From: an uncultured Aquimarina sp.
GTDB taxonomy: Bacteria > Bacteroidota > Bacteroidia > Flavobacteriales > Flavobacteriaceae
NCBI RefSeq assembly: GCF_947496855.1
Contig: NZ_CANMED010000006.1
Coordinates: forward strand, 372,001 to 436,000
Length of the DNA stretch: 64,000 bases
Reading direction: 5' to 3'
The first letter of the stretch is position 1. Every line of letters starts with the position of its first letter. Positions 43,302-51,558 of the stretch are shown here, one piece after another. Made by a program: the position numbers and the translations under genes. Below the pieces are notes generated by a model. The model saw only the letters and a list, made by a program, of their open reading frames with translations, searched no databases and was not told the origin of the DNA.

Positions 43302-45689
43302 ATGAACGACATTTATATTTTGATGATTATTGCTTTAGCTATTTTAGCTATAGCGGATCTAGTAGTTGGGGTTAGTAATGATGCCGTAAACTTTTTGAAT
43401 TCAGCAATAGGTTCTAAAGCCATATCCTTTAGGACTATTATGATAGTTGCTAGTTTAGGGATAGCCGCAGGGGCTATTTTTTCTAGTGGATTAATGGAAG
43501 TGGCTCGTAAGGGTATTTTTGTGCCTGGTGAGTTTTATTTTGATGAGATCATGATTATTTTCATGGCAGTTATGATCACTGATATATTACTCCTTGACTT
43601 TTTTAATACGCTAGGTATGCCTACTTCGACTACAGTTTCTATTGTATTTGAATTATTAGGAGCAGCTGTTTGTGTAGCTTTGATTAAAATTGCTGCAGAT
43701 TCATCACTTTCTTTTGGAGATTTAGGTAATTATATTAATACTAAAAAAGCTGGTGAAATTATTACCGGAATATTACTCTCTGTGGTCGTTGCATTTTCTA
43801 TTGGAGCAATTGTCCAATATATTTCACGATTGTTGTTGTCATTTAATTTTGAAAAAAAGGCAAAATGGGTAGGAGCATTATTTGGAGGAATTGCGTTAAC
43901 TGCAATACTTTACTTTATTTTTATTAAAGGTATTAAGGGTACTAATTATGCTAAATTAATTGTTGATACATTATCGAATGATACTGGGTTAAGTTTCTTA
44001 GAGTGGGCTAATATTCATTTCGAAAGTTCTTATCAAACTGTCAAAGAAATGATTGCTGATAAGAAAGATCTCTTTAAGATTGACGCAAATACAGGTACCA
44101 TTGCTATTACTTTAAGAGGGTTTTTAGAGACTAATGTTTTACCTATTGTAATGGTAGGTCTTGCGTTTTGGTCTTTATTTTCCTACGCATTTATGACTAT
44201 TTTTAAAACTAGTATTTATAAACTCATAATTATAGTGGGAACCTTTGCATTAGCGCTTGCATTTGCAGGGAATGATTTGGTAAATTTCATCGGAGTTCCT
44301 ATAGCTGCTTGGGAAGGATACCAAATGTGGAGTGACTCTGGAGTTCCTGCAAACGAATATCTCATGACTTCGTTAAGTGGTAAGGCAGAAACACCAACAT
44401 TACTTTTACTAGGCGCAGGACTAATTATGGTTTTGACCCTTTGGTTTTCTTCTAAGGCAAGAAACGTAGTTAAGACATCGATTGATTTATCACGTCAAGG
44501 AGATGGAGATGAAAAATTTCGTCCTAACTTTCTGTCTAGAGGTGTTGTAAGAGGAACCGTATTTATTTCTGAAGTTGTATCGTCTATTACACCAGCGTCA
44601 TTCAAGAAATTGTCTGATAAACAGTTTGAAGAACAGGTATTACCAGTTACTGTGCGAAAGGAAGATATGCCAGCTTTTGATATGGTACGAGCAGCAGTTA
44701 ATCTTATGGTAGCCGGAGTTTTGATCTCTATTGCTACTTCTATGAAGTTACCGTTATCAACAACTTATGTAACCTTCATGGTTGCAATGGGTACTTCATT
44801 AGCAGATAGAGCCTGGGGAACCGAGAGTGCCGTGTATCGAGTAGCTGGAGTTTTAAATGTAATAGGTGGATGGTTCTTTACGGCTATAAGTGCATTTTTG
44901 GCTGCAGCACTTATTGCTTTCCTAATTAATTTTAATCAACCGATAATGACAGGTGTGTTGCTACTTGTGGCAATACTCTTGTTGGCTAGGAATACGATTA
45001 AGTATCGTAATAAGACAAGAGCAAATAAAGCAGAAGATAGTCTTAAGAAGTCAGAGAGTAGTTCAATACTAGGAGTTATTGAAGAAAGTGCGGACAACAT
45101 TAAATCTTTTGTAAGCAGAGGAAATAAAATTTATGGCAGTACAATAGATAGTTTGGCAAAATATGATCTAACTTCTCTTAAAAAGAGCAGAAAAGGAATT
45201 GCAAAATTAGAAACAGAAGTAGAGGAACTTAGAGATAGTATTTTTTATTTTATTAAAAACCTTGACGAATCCAGTGTCGGCGCAAGTAGTTTTTATATTT
45301 CCATTCTGGGATACCTAGAGGATATTACTCAGTCTCTTGAGTACATTTCTAAAACCAGTCATAAACATGTCAATAATAACCATAAGAAATTAAGATTTAA
45401 TCAGATTAAAGACCTTAAAGAGATTGAAGATGAATTACAAGAATTCTTCATCAGTATTAAAGATATTTTTGACAGTAGAGAGTTTGGTGGTCTTAATGGT
45501 ATTATAGAAGAAAAACAAAAATTATTTACCTTAGTAAATGATAAAATTAATAAGCAGGTAGAACGTACGAGAACAGAAGAAAGTAGTCCTAAAAATACGA
45601 CGCTTTATTTTGGACTACTCATGGAGACGAAAGATCTCATTACGGCTACTATGAACTTGTTAACTACTTATAGAGATCATCAGGATTGA
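43302..45689 (+). CDS. Inorganic phosphate transporter (PiT family) with C-terminal PhoU-like domain
   Basis: A 795-residue inner-membrane phosphate:cation symporter. The two family signatures are present: GVSNDAVNFLNSAIGSKA (about 23-40) and the inverted-repeat motif with TSMKLPLSTTYVTFMVAMG (about 480-498). There are about ten to twelve hydrophobic helices up to residue 565. The last 200 residues are hydrophilic and helical (ADNIKSFVSRGNKIYGSTIDSL, EVEELRDSIFYFIKNLDESS), resembling PhoU/DUF47 regulators that normally are separate proteins. Such a long fused form occurs in Bacteroidota. It is followed after 141 bp by a PhoB-like regulator, and both promoters carry 11-bp TAAC repeats. Confidence 0.9.
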   Translation: MNDIYILMIIALAILAIADLVVGVSNDAVNFLNSAIGSKAISFRTIMIVASLGIAAGAIFSSGLMEVARKGIFVPGEFYFDEIMIIFMAVMITDILLLDFFNTLGMPTSTTVSIVFELLGAAVCVALIKIAADSSLSFGDLGNYINTKKAGEIITGILLSVVVAFSIGAIVQYISRLLLSFNFEKKAKWVGALFGGIALTAILYFIFIKGIKGTNYAKLIVDTLSNDTGLSFLEWANIHFESSYQTVKEMIADKKDLFKIDANTGTIAITLRGFLETNVLPIVMVGLAFWSLFSYAFMTIFKTSIYKLIIIVGTFALALAFAGNDLVNFIGVPIAAWEGYQMWSDSGVPANEYLMTSLSGKAETPTLLLLGAGLIMVLTLWFSSKARNVVKTSIDLSRQGDGDEKFRPNFLSRGVVRGTVFISEVVSSITPASFKKLSDKQFEEQVLPVTVRKEDMPAFDMVRAAVNLMVAGVLISIATSMKLPLSTTYVTFMVAMGTSLADRAWGTESAVYRVAGVLNVIGGWFFTAISAFLAAALIAFLINFNQPIMTGVLLLVAILLLARNTIKYRNKTRANKAEDSLKKSESSSILGVIEESADNIKSFVSRGNKIYGSTIDSLAKYDLTSLKKSRKGIAKLETEVEELRDSIFYFIKNLDESSVGASSFYISILGYLEDITQSLEYISKTSHKHVNNNHKKLRFNQIKDLKEIEDELQEFFISIKDIFDSREFGGLNGIIEEKQKLFTLVNDKINKQVERTRTEESSPKNTTLYFGLLMETKDLITATMNLLTTYRDHQD

Positions 45690-45709
45690 TCACGAATTGA
45701 GTTTATTAA

Positions 45710-45757
45710 GTTAACTTAATGTTATGCTTATAAAATCTTTGTGTTAGTTTATCGTTT
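45710..45757 (+). promoter_or_regulatory. Pho-box-like array upstream of the response regulator
   Basis: GTTA at 45710, 45721 and 45743 and GTTT at 45754 fall in one 11-bp register (45732 lacks it). They lie 74-121 bp before the response-regulator start. In this orientation the TAAC motif is on the minus strand. It suggests autoregulation. Confidence 0.5.
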
Positions 45758-45830
45758 CCTGTATAAATGTTTATCGATACTTCATTTTAACCTAGTATAT
45801 TTACGATTAGTGATGTAATTCAATAAAGAA

Positions 45831-46514
45831 ATGAACAAAAAGGATATTACGATTTTACTAGTGGATGACGAGCCGGATATTTTAGAAATTGTAGGCTATA
45901 ACCTAACTGCAGAAGGCTATAATGTCTTAACAGCAGAGAATGGTATCGAGGCTGTTAAAATCGCAAAAAAGAAAAACCCGCATTTGATTATACTTGATGT
46001 AATGATGCCTGAGATGGATGGTATCGAAGCTTGTGAACAGATTCGTAAAATACCAGATTTACAAAATACAATTATCACCTTTTTAACTGCACGTGGAGAA
46101 GATTATTCACAAGTAGCAGGTTTTGATGCTGGTGCAGATGATTATATTACAAAACCAATTCGTCCGAAAGTATTGGTAAGTAAAGTAAAAGCCTTACTCC
46201 GTAGGTTAAAAGAAGATGAGTCATCCGATAATGTAGTAAAGATAGGAAACCTTGTTATTAATAGGGATGAATATAAGATCGTTAAGGATAAAAAAGAGAT
46301 TATATTACCTAGGAAAGAATTTGAATTATTATCTTTATTAGCCTCTAAACCGGGTAAAGTATTCAAACGAGAAGATATTTTAGATAAGGTTTGGGGAAAT
46401 GAAGTTATCGTTGGAGGTCGTACTATTGATGTGCACATCAGAAAGTTAAGAGAAAAACTTGGCGACGATAGTTTTAAAACTATTAAAGGAGTTGGCTATA
46501 AGTTTGTTGTATAA
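45831..46514 (+). CDS. PhoB-like response regulator (OmpR family)
   Basis: 227 residues. The receiver domain (1-120) has the acidic pocket DDEPD (about 12-16), the phospho-acceptor Asp in LIILDVMMPEMDG (about 51-63), conserved Thr in ITFLTARGED and Lys in ITKPIRP. The C-terminal winged helix (about 130-227) contains ILPRKEFELLSLLASKPGKVFKREDILDKVWG and VDVHIRKLREKLG-type ends. It overlaps the kinase start by one base (TAATG). Its position next to a phosphate transporter and the 11-bp repeats support a PhoB-type role, but OmpR-family paralogues look alike, so the gene name is not certain. Confidence 0.88.
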   Translation: MNKKDITILLVDDEPDILEIVGYNLTAEGYNVLTAENGIEAVKIAKKKNPHLIILDVMMPEMDGIEACEQIRKIPDLQNTIITFLTARGEDYSQVAGFDAGADDYITKPIRPKVLVSKVKALLRRLKEDESSDNVVKIGNLVINRDEYKIVKDKKEIILPRKEFELLSLLASKPGKVFKREDILDKVWGNEVIVGGRTIDVHIRKLREKLGDDSFKTIKGVGYKFVV

Positions 46515-47593
46515 TGGCAGAAAATTTTAAGAGATCGTATAGGTTTGCTTACCTGTCGTCTTTATATATAACGTTAGTATTAACGCTCTTATTGAGCGTT
46601 TTTTTATATGTACAATCTCAATTTAATTTTTTAGTCTTAGTAGGTTTCACTATTGTATGTTATGCTGTTTGTTTTTTAATTATACAGTATCGGGTTCAGA
46701 GATTTATTTATCGCCGAGTTCGAAAAATCTATGACGATATCGAAATGCTAGATGTTGACACTATTGGTGAAAGTCCAGTAACTACAGATATGAAAACTTT
46801 GATCAAGGAAGTTGAAAAATTTGCTCAGAAACGAAAGACAGAAATAGAAACCTTAAAAGTTAGAGAAGATTATCGTAAAGAATTTATGGGAAATGTTTCT
46901 CATGAGTTAAAAACACCACTGTTTACAGTACAGGGATATATATTAACGCTTCTCGACGGAGCAATGGACGACCCTGCAATTCTTGACAAATATCTCAATC
47001 GTGCAAGTAAGGGTGTAGAGCGTCTTATTTATATAGTTAAAGATCTTGACATGATTACTAAACTGGAAGTAGGTGATCTAAATCTTAATTATACCAATTT
47101 TGATATTATAGAACTGGTGCAAAGTGTTTTTGATTTATTCGAAATGAAAGCAGCAAAAAAAAATATAGCCTTAACTTTTGACATGAATTATCAAGAACCT
47201 GTTATAGTCCACGCAGATATAGAGAGAATTCAACAAGTACTCTCTAACTTGATAGTTAATTCTATCAAGTACGGAAAAGAAGATGGTACCACAGAGGTCA
47301 GTATAGAGAATTTAATTCGAAATAAAGTTATTGTTAGAGTTACGGATAATGGAGAAGGTATTGCACAAGCGCACATACCTAGATTATTCGAACGTTTCTA
47401 TAGGGTTGACAAAAGTGGATCACGTAAAGAAGGAGGTTCAGGTCTTGGATTAGCGATTGTTAAACATATTATAGAGGCCCACCACGAACGTATCTATGTA
47501 GAAAGTGATTATCGAATAGGGAGTGAATTTTCATTTACTTTGGAAAAAGTGAAAAAGTTCCCCGTAGTCGATGTCGGTACTAAAACTACTTAA
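46514..47593 (+). CDS. PhoR-like sensor histidine kinase
   Basis: A 359-residue membrane kinase. Two adjacent N-terminal helices (about 12-33 and 36-55) leave almost no periplasmic loop. A linker is followed by the HisKA box with phospho-His in VSHELKTPLFTVQGYIL (about 128-145) and a HATPase domain with N box (LSNLIVNSIKYGKEDG), G1 (VTDNGEGI), F (FERFYRVDKSGSR) and G2 (GGSGLGLAIVKHI) motifs. The lack of a sensory loop fits PhoR, which usually senses through transport proteins. It is translationally coupled to the regulator. The last 63 bp overlap the convergent glycosyltransferase gene. Confidence 0.88.
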   Translation: MAENFKRSYRFAYLSSLYITLVLTLLLSVFLYVQSQFNFLVLVGFTIVCYAVCFLIIQYRVQRFIYRRVRKIYDDIEMLDVDTIGESPVTTDMKTLIKEVEKFAQKRKTEIETLKVREDYRKEFMGNVSHELKTPLFTVQGYILTLLDGAMDDPAILDKYLNRASKGVERLIYIVKDLDMITKLEVGDLNLNYTNFDIIELVQSVFDLFEMKAAKKNIALTFDMNYQEPVIVHADIERIQQVLSNLIVNSIKYGKEDGTTEVSIENLIRNKVIVRVTDNGEGIAQAHIPRLFERFYRVDKSGSRKEGGSGLGLAIVKHIIEAHHERIYVESDYRIGSEFSFTLEKVKKFPVVDVGTKTT

Positions 47594-48586
47594 TCCTTTG
47601 TAAGCGTTTAGATCGTATAACTTTTTCAACGTAAATTCATTTTGTTTACAACTAGGAACAAGCCTTTTCATAGTAAGGCGTTCAGCGAGATATTCTTGTT
47701 CAAATTGTCCTGGAGTTGGTATAAAAAATGCTCTTTTCTTCAATTTAGCTAGATCCATAACCGTAGTGTATCCTGATCTAGAAATAATAATATTACTGCT
47801 ATTAATAGCGTCTTGTAATGTGCTACCAGTAAGGTAGTTATGAACTGTTATATTGTTTTTTATATATGTTTTCTGTCTTTCTTCAATTATACCCCTAACG
47901 AATACTATTTTTTTGTCACTACGCTCAAATTCCTGAAATAGCTTTTGTTCTAACATGGTTCGTTGTGGTTCTGGACCGGATAACAATACCATGATATCAT
48001 ATTTTTTTGGTAAATTTTGATAGGTAAACCTGCTTAAAGGTCCGAGATAGGTAACAGGAATATTACTTCTTTTGGGATGGCCAAGTTCACCACTTAGACT
48101 TGGATCATCTGCCATATCCGGTACCCAGCAGACATCAAATTTTTTAATATATTTATTGTGAATTTTTGTGCTTATTGAAGTTGTTTTACCACTAAGAACG
48201 GTGAGTTGATGTGTAATAAACACAGAAGGGACACTTTTGTGTCTCACTCCCATCCTGTTATCAGAGATAATACCATAAAAATCATCAGATTCTATAATCC
48301 GCTTTGTTACTTTTTTTTCAGTAGTAATAGCGTGGGCTATTTTAGGACTATTTAAGAGCATTTTTAACTTGAAAGTGCTGGCTTTTTTGGAGTATTCTAT
48401 ATTATAGGAAGGAATTTCTTTTGATTTTAAATCAGGAAACTCTTTTTTTAGTAAAGCAAGTGCCGCTCCGTCTGAAGCTATAACAGGTTCTAAACCTTCA
48501 TCAATTAAAGCATTTATTATTGGAATACAACGAGTCGCATGACCCAATCCCCAATTAAGTGGCGCTACAAGTACTTTTTTGCTCAA
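47531..48586 (-). CDS. MurG-like (GT28-type) glycosyltransferase
   Basis: 351 residues with a GT-B fold. The N-terminal VLVAPLNWGLGHATRCIPIINAL glycine-rich acceptor loop (about 5-27) resembles MurG and MGT proteins. The C-terminal donor half includes IMVLLSGPEPQR (about 197-208) and the conserved SNIIISRSGYTTVMDL (about 259-274). The sugar and acceptor are unknown; lipid glycosylation is one possibility. The 3' end overlaps the histidine-kinase gene by 63 bp on the opposite strand, an unusually long convergent overlap. Confidence 0.78.
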   Translation of the reverse strand: MSKKVLVAPLNWGLGHATRCIPIINALIDEGLEPVIASDGAALALLKKEFPDLKSKEIPSYNIEYSKKASTFKLKMLLNSPKIAHAITTEKKVTKRIIESDDFYGIISDNRMGVRHKSVPSVFITHQLTVLSGKTTSISTKIHNKYIKKFDVCWVPDMADDPSLSGELGHPKRSNIPVTYLGPLSRFTYQNLPKKYDIMVLLSGPEPQRTMLEQKLFQEFERSDKKIVFVRGIIEERQKTYIKNNITVHNYLTGSTLQDAINSSNIIISRSGYTTVMDLAKLKKRAFFIPTPGQFEQEYLAERLTMKRLVPSCKQNEFTLKKLYDLNAYKGLSSFSTDIDYGELFHFFQSK

Positions 48587-48870
48587 AATCAGTTGGTTTA
48601 TAAGTTAGTTATTTAAAAAACACATTGTCTTATTTTTAAAATTAATAGTATTCTTCTAAGTATATATTTCCTTAATTTTACCAAAAAATTATGTTTAGGT
48701 TAGTGAAACTGTATTTTCAAAAGTGAAACGCATTGAATATAGTAGTTGAACTAATCTTGTTGTACGAAGGGATGCGCATAAATAGTTTTTCTTGGAGCTT
48801 AAGAATTGTAAACTTAGATGTAACATAAAGCGAGTTATAGAGTCAAATAGATATAGAAGTAGATAAATAG

Positions 48871-49545
48871 GTGGGAAGCAAGAATAAATTAAAACGTTTT
48901 AACGAAAACAAAACTTTTCAGAATGTGGTAGAACCTACACGAGAAGAAGTGTTGAATAATTCTTTGGGGTATAAAGGAAAATGGAGAGAGAAGTTTTTTA
49001 AGAATGAAAAACCAATTGTATTGGAATTAGGCTGTGGTAAAGGTGAATATACTGTAGGATTAGCAGAAAAGTATCCTGATAAGAATTTTATAGGGATAGA
49101 TATAAAGGGAGCTCGTTTCTGGCGAGGTGCTAAAACTGCTATAGAGAAAGAAATGAACAATGTAGGTTTTATTCGAACTCAAATAGAATTAGTAGATCAT
49201 ATATTCGGTACAAACGAAATTGATGAGATATGGATAACATTTCCGGATCCTCAAATAAAATATAAGCGAACAAAGCATAGAATGACTAACCATGAGTTTT
49301 TGCAACGTTACAAGCAAGTTCTTAAGCCAGACGGGATCATGCATCTTAAAACAGATAGTGAGTTTATGCATGGGTATACATTAGGGTTGTTACACGGAGA
49401 AGGACATGAGGTATTATATGCTAACCATAATGTGTATCATCAAGAAGGTTCACCAGAGGAGGTAACAACTATCCAGACTTTTTATGAAAAACAATACTTA
49501 GAAAAAAATAAACCTATAACTTACATTCAGTTTAAAATTACCTAA
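48871..49545 (+). CDS. trmB: tRNA (guanine-N7-)-methyltransferase
   Basis: 224 residues starting at GTG (MGSKNKLKRFNENKTF). It methylates G46 of tRNA using S-adenosylmethionine. The SAM-binding motif VLELGCGKGEYTVGLA is at about 50-65, followed by NFIGIDIKGARFWRGAKTA. The TrmB-specific ITFPDPQIKYKRTKHRMT (about 122-139) and the C-terminal TDSEFMHGY and GSPEEVTTIQTFYEKQYL segments are intact. It is followed after 13 bp by a LysE exporter and then an alkyltransferase-like gene, probably one operon. Confidence 0.93.
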   Translation: MGSKNKLKRFNENKTFQNVVEPTREEVLNNSLGYKGKWREKFFKNEKPIVLELGCGKGEYTVGLAEKYPDKNFIGIDIKGARFWRGAKTAIEKEMNNVGFIRTQIELVDHIFGTNEIDEIWITFPDPQIKYKRTKHRMTNHEFLQRYKQVLKPDGIMHLKTDSEFMHGYTLGLLHGEGHEVLYANHNVYHQEGSPEEVTTIQTFYEKQYLEKNKPITYIQFKIT

Positions 49546-49558
49546 TTGCGTCATCGAT

Positions 49559-50191
49559 TTGGAAACAACTAAACTCATTCTCGTCACATTTTTTGCATCC
49601 TTAGTTGGAGTAATTCCACCAGGATTGATCAATATGACTGTTGCGAAAACTTGTTTGGAAAGAGGAAAGAAAAACGGAATCCTAGTGGCAATAGGAGCTT
49701 CGGTTGTTGTTTTTATTCAAGCATTATTCGCTATTTTACTAGCAAAATATATATTTTTTAATCCTTATGTAAAAAATATACTACTCAGAACAGGAGCGGT
49801 TGTATTTTTTTTAATGGCTATATACTTTTTTGTGAAAGCAAAACAAAGAAGAACCAAGATCAAGGTATATAAACATGCAGGTTCGCGTAGCCTCTTTAAA
49901 GGGATGATGATGTCTGCAATAAATGTGCTACCCATACCTTATTTCTGTACGATTGCTGCGGCTATGAGTGTAAGTGGAAAAATGGAATATGATGCATTAA
50001 GGATTGTAGTATTTGGTATTGCTGCTGGTATCGGAACTTTTGTAACCTTGTATTTTTATGTAATTTCTTTTCTTAAAATTGAAAAGAAAACGGCATCTAT
50101 AACTAAATATTCTAACTATTTTATGGGGATATTGATGTTGATTTTAGTACTATTAACTTTAGCTAGAATAATTTATACTTGGGATGAGTGA
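49559..50191 (+). CDS. LysE family amino-acid exporter
   Basis: A 210-residue inner-membrane protein with six hydrophobic helices, starting at TTG (METTKLILVTFFASLVGVIPPGLINMTVAKTCLERG). The segment GVIPPGLINM after the first helix is typical of LysE/RhtB transporters, which export basic or other amino acids. The substrate is not readable. No ATG start with suitable context is present. Its end overlaps the next start by 8 bp, so translation is coupled. Confidence 0.82.
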   Translation: METTKLILVTFFASLVGVIPPGLINMTVAKTCLERGKKNGILVAIGASVVVFIQALFAILLAKYIFFNPYVKNILLRTGAVVFFLMAIYFFVKAKQRRTKIKVYKHAGSRSLFKGMMMSAINVLPIPYFCTIAAAMSVSGKMEYDALRIVVFGIAAGIGTFVTLYFYVISFLKIEKKTASITKYSNYFMGILMLILVLLTLARIIYTWDE

Positions 50192-50522
50192 TAAGAATAC
50201 AAATGAAAACTTCTTTGATAAAGTGTATCAAGTAGCAAGACTAATTCCATATGGTAGAATTACTTCTTATGGAGCAATTGCTAAATACCTTGGTGCAGCA
50301 AGAAGTGCCCGAATGGTTGGTTGGGCTATGAACGCTTCCAGTAAACAAGAAGATGTACCTGCTCATAGAGTGGTCAATAGAAAAGGAATTCTAACCGGGA
50401 AGCACCATTTTGATGGAACAAATTTAATGCAGCAACTACTCGAAAATGAGGGTGTAGAAGTAATTGATAATCAAATACAAGATTTCGAAAAATTATTCTG
50501 GGATCCAATGAAGGAGTTATGA
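50184..50522 (+). CDS. Alkyltransferase-like (ATL/MGMT family) protein
   Basis: A 112-residue DNA-binding domain of the O6-alkylguanine-DNA alkyltransferase family (YQVARLIPYGRITSYGAIAKYLGAARSARMVGWAMNAS). The acceptor-site motif normally PCHRV reads PAHRVVNRKG, with Ala60 in place of the reactive cysteine. It therefore cannot transfer alkyl groups to itself and belongs with ATL proteins, which bind damaged bases and hand them to nucleotide excision repair. Ala at this site differs from the Trp of the best-known ATLs. It overlaps the LysE gene by 8 bp. Confidence 0.88.
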   Translation: MSDKNTNENFFDKVYQVARLIPYGRITSYGAIAKYLGAARSARMVGWAMNASSKQEDVPAHRVVNRKGILTGKHHFDGTNLMQQLLENEGVEVIDNQIQDFEKLFWDPMKEL

Positions 50523-50534
50523 TGCCCTAAATGG

Positions 50535-51365
50535 TTAAATAAAAATCCCAACCCCAACCGAAAATGTTGAGAAACCAATACCTCCAATTCTAAGATACTC
50601 ATACCCTCCTGTTACTTTAAATCTATCTATATGATAATTTAAAGAGAAATTTAGTTTGTCTGAGGATCTCGTGTTTATTAACGTTTGATTATAGTTTAAT
50701 TCTAGGCTCAAGGGTTTGGCAAAAAAGTACTCTGCTCCAATACCATAGGTAAAACCTAATTCTTCCACATCTCCTCCAATATAAGTGGCACCCATACCCC
50801 AATATGCATTAAACTTTTCTGTTCGGACTCGGTGATATTTTGCTAGAAATGTAAATGTAGCAAGAGAATTATTTCCAAAAAAGGTATTATTCTCCCATAA
50901 TTGCAGATAATCGGCCTCGATACTGAGTCTCCTTAAAAACCTAAAATCTGCATTGAGATGATTGCCATATAACTCACTGTTTTCTGCAATAAATCGATTG
51001 GTTAGCGTAATTCTAGATAGGTTAGTATCTCCATCCCAATTATATGCATAATTACCTCTATTAGAACTGTGATAAGGATGTTTAGTAATAAATGCGTTGC
51101 TAGCACGATGTTCTTGTTCTGTGGGACTTTCTATTAAACCATAATAGGTTGCGTATAATCCAATTTCTATAAAAACCATAGCTAGACCTCCCCAAAGAGA
51201 ATTATTGTCATAAGACGAACTAGATGATGTTCTAGAGTTAGAGGGGGATGAATAATAGTTGTTATTTTTAGATAACCCTTTTTCGGCTTTTTCCAATTTT
51301 CCTTGGCTAAAGGAAGAGGATGAAATGATAAAGAGTAGTAACGAGAAAAAAACTGTTCGTTTCAT
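50535..51365 (-). CDS. Outer-membrane beta-barrel-like protein of unknown function
   Basis: 276 residues from the ATG at 51365, chosen because MKRTVFFSLLLFIISSSSFSQ is a good signal peptide; an upstream in-frame start adds 13 residues before it. After a Ser/Asn-rich linker and a hydrophobic stretch (about 57-75), the rest is alternating beta strands (LSLELNYNQTLINTRSSDKLNFSLNYHIDRFKVTGGYEYL) ending in VGVGIFI, as in small porin-like barrels. I do not recognise a named family. It converges on the ATL gene. Confidence 0.65.
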   Translation of the reverse strand: MKRTVFFSLLLFIISSSSFSQGKLEKAEKGLSKNNNYYSSPSNSRTSSSSSYDNNSLWGGLAMVFIEIGLYATYYGLIESPTEQEHRASNAFITKHPYHSSNRGNYAYNWDGDTNLSRITLTNRFIAENSELYGNHLNADFRFLRRLSIEADYLQLWENNTFFGNNSLATFTFLAKYHRVRTEKFNAYWGMGATYIGGDVEELGFTYGIGAEYFFAKPLSLELNYNQTLINTRSSDKLNFSLNYHIDRFKVTGGYEYLRIGGIGFSTFSVGVGIFI

Positions 51366-51498
51366 AAGTACCAATTGATTGGATATAGAAATTCTTTTTA
51401 TCACAAATCATACCATTTTGCGCTTAGGTCTATTGCTGCTGCTGATATGGGCATAGCGGATTTCAATTTATAGTTTTTATAATCTTAACTTTTCAACC

Positions 51499-51506
51499 TA
51501 TCTTTG
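51499..51506 (+). promoter_or_regulatory. -7 promoter element upstream of mrp
   Basis: TATCTTTG fits TAnnTTTG, 52 bp before the ATG at 51559. Confidence 0.45.
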
Positions 51507-51558
51507 CCTTTAGAATCATTCTAGATTGATTCATTGTTTAGAAAAAGAAATAATACTC

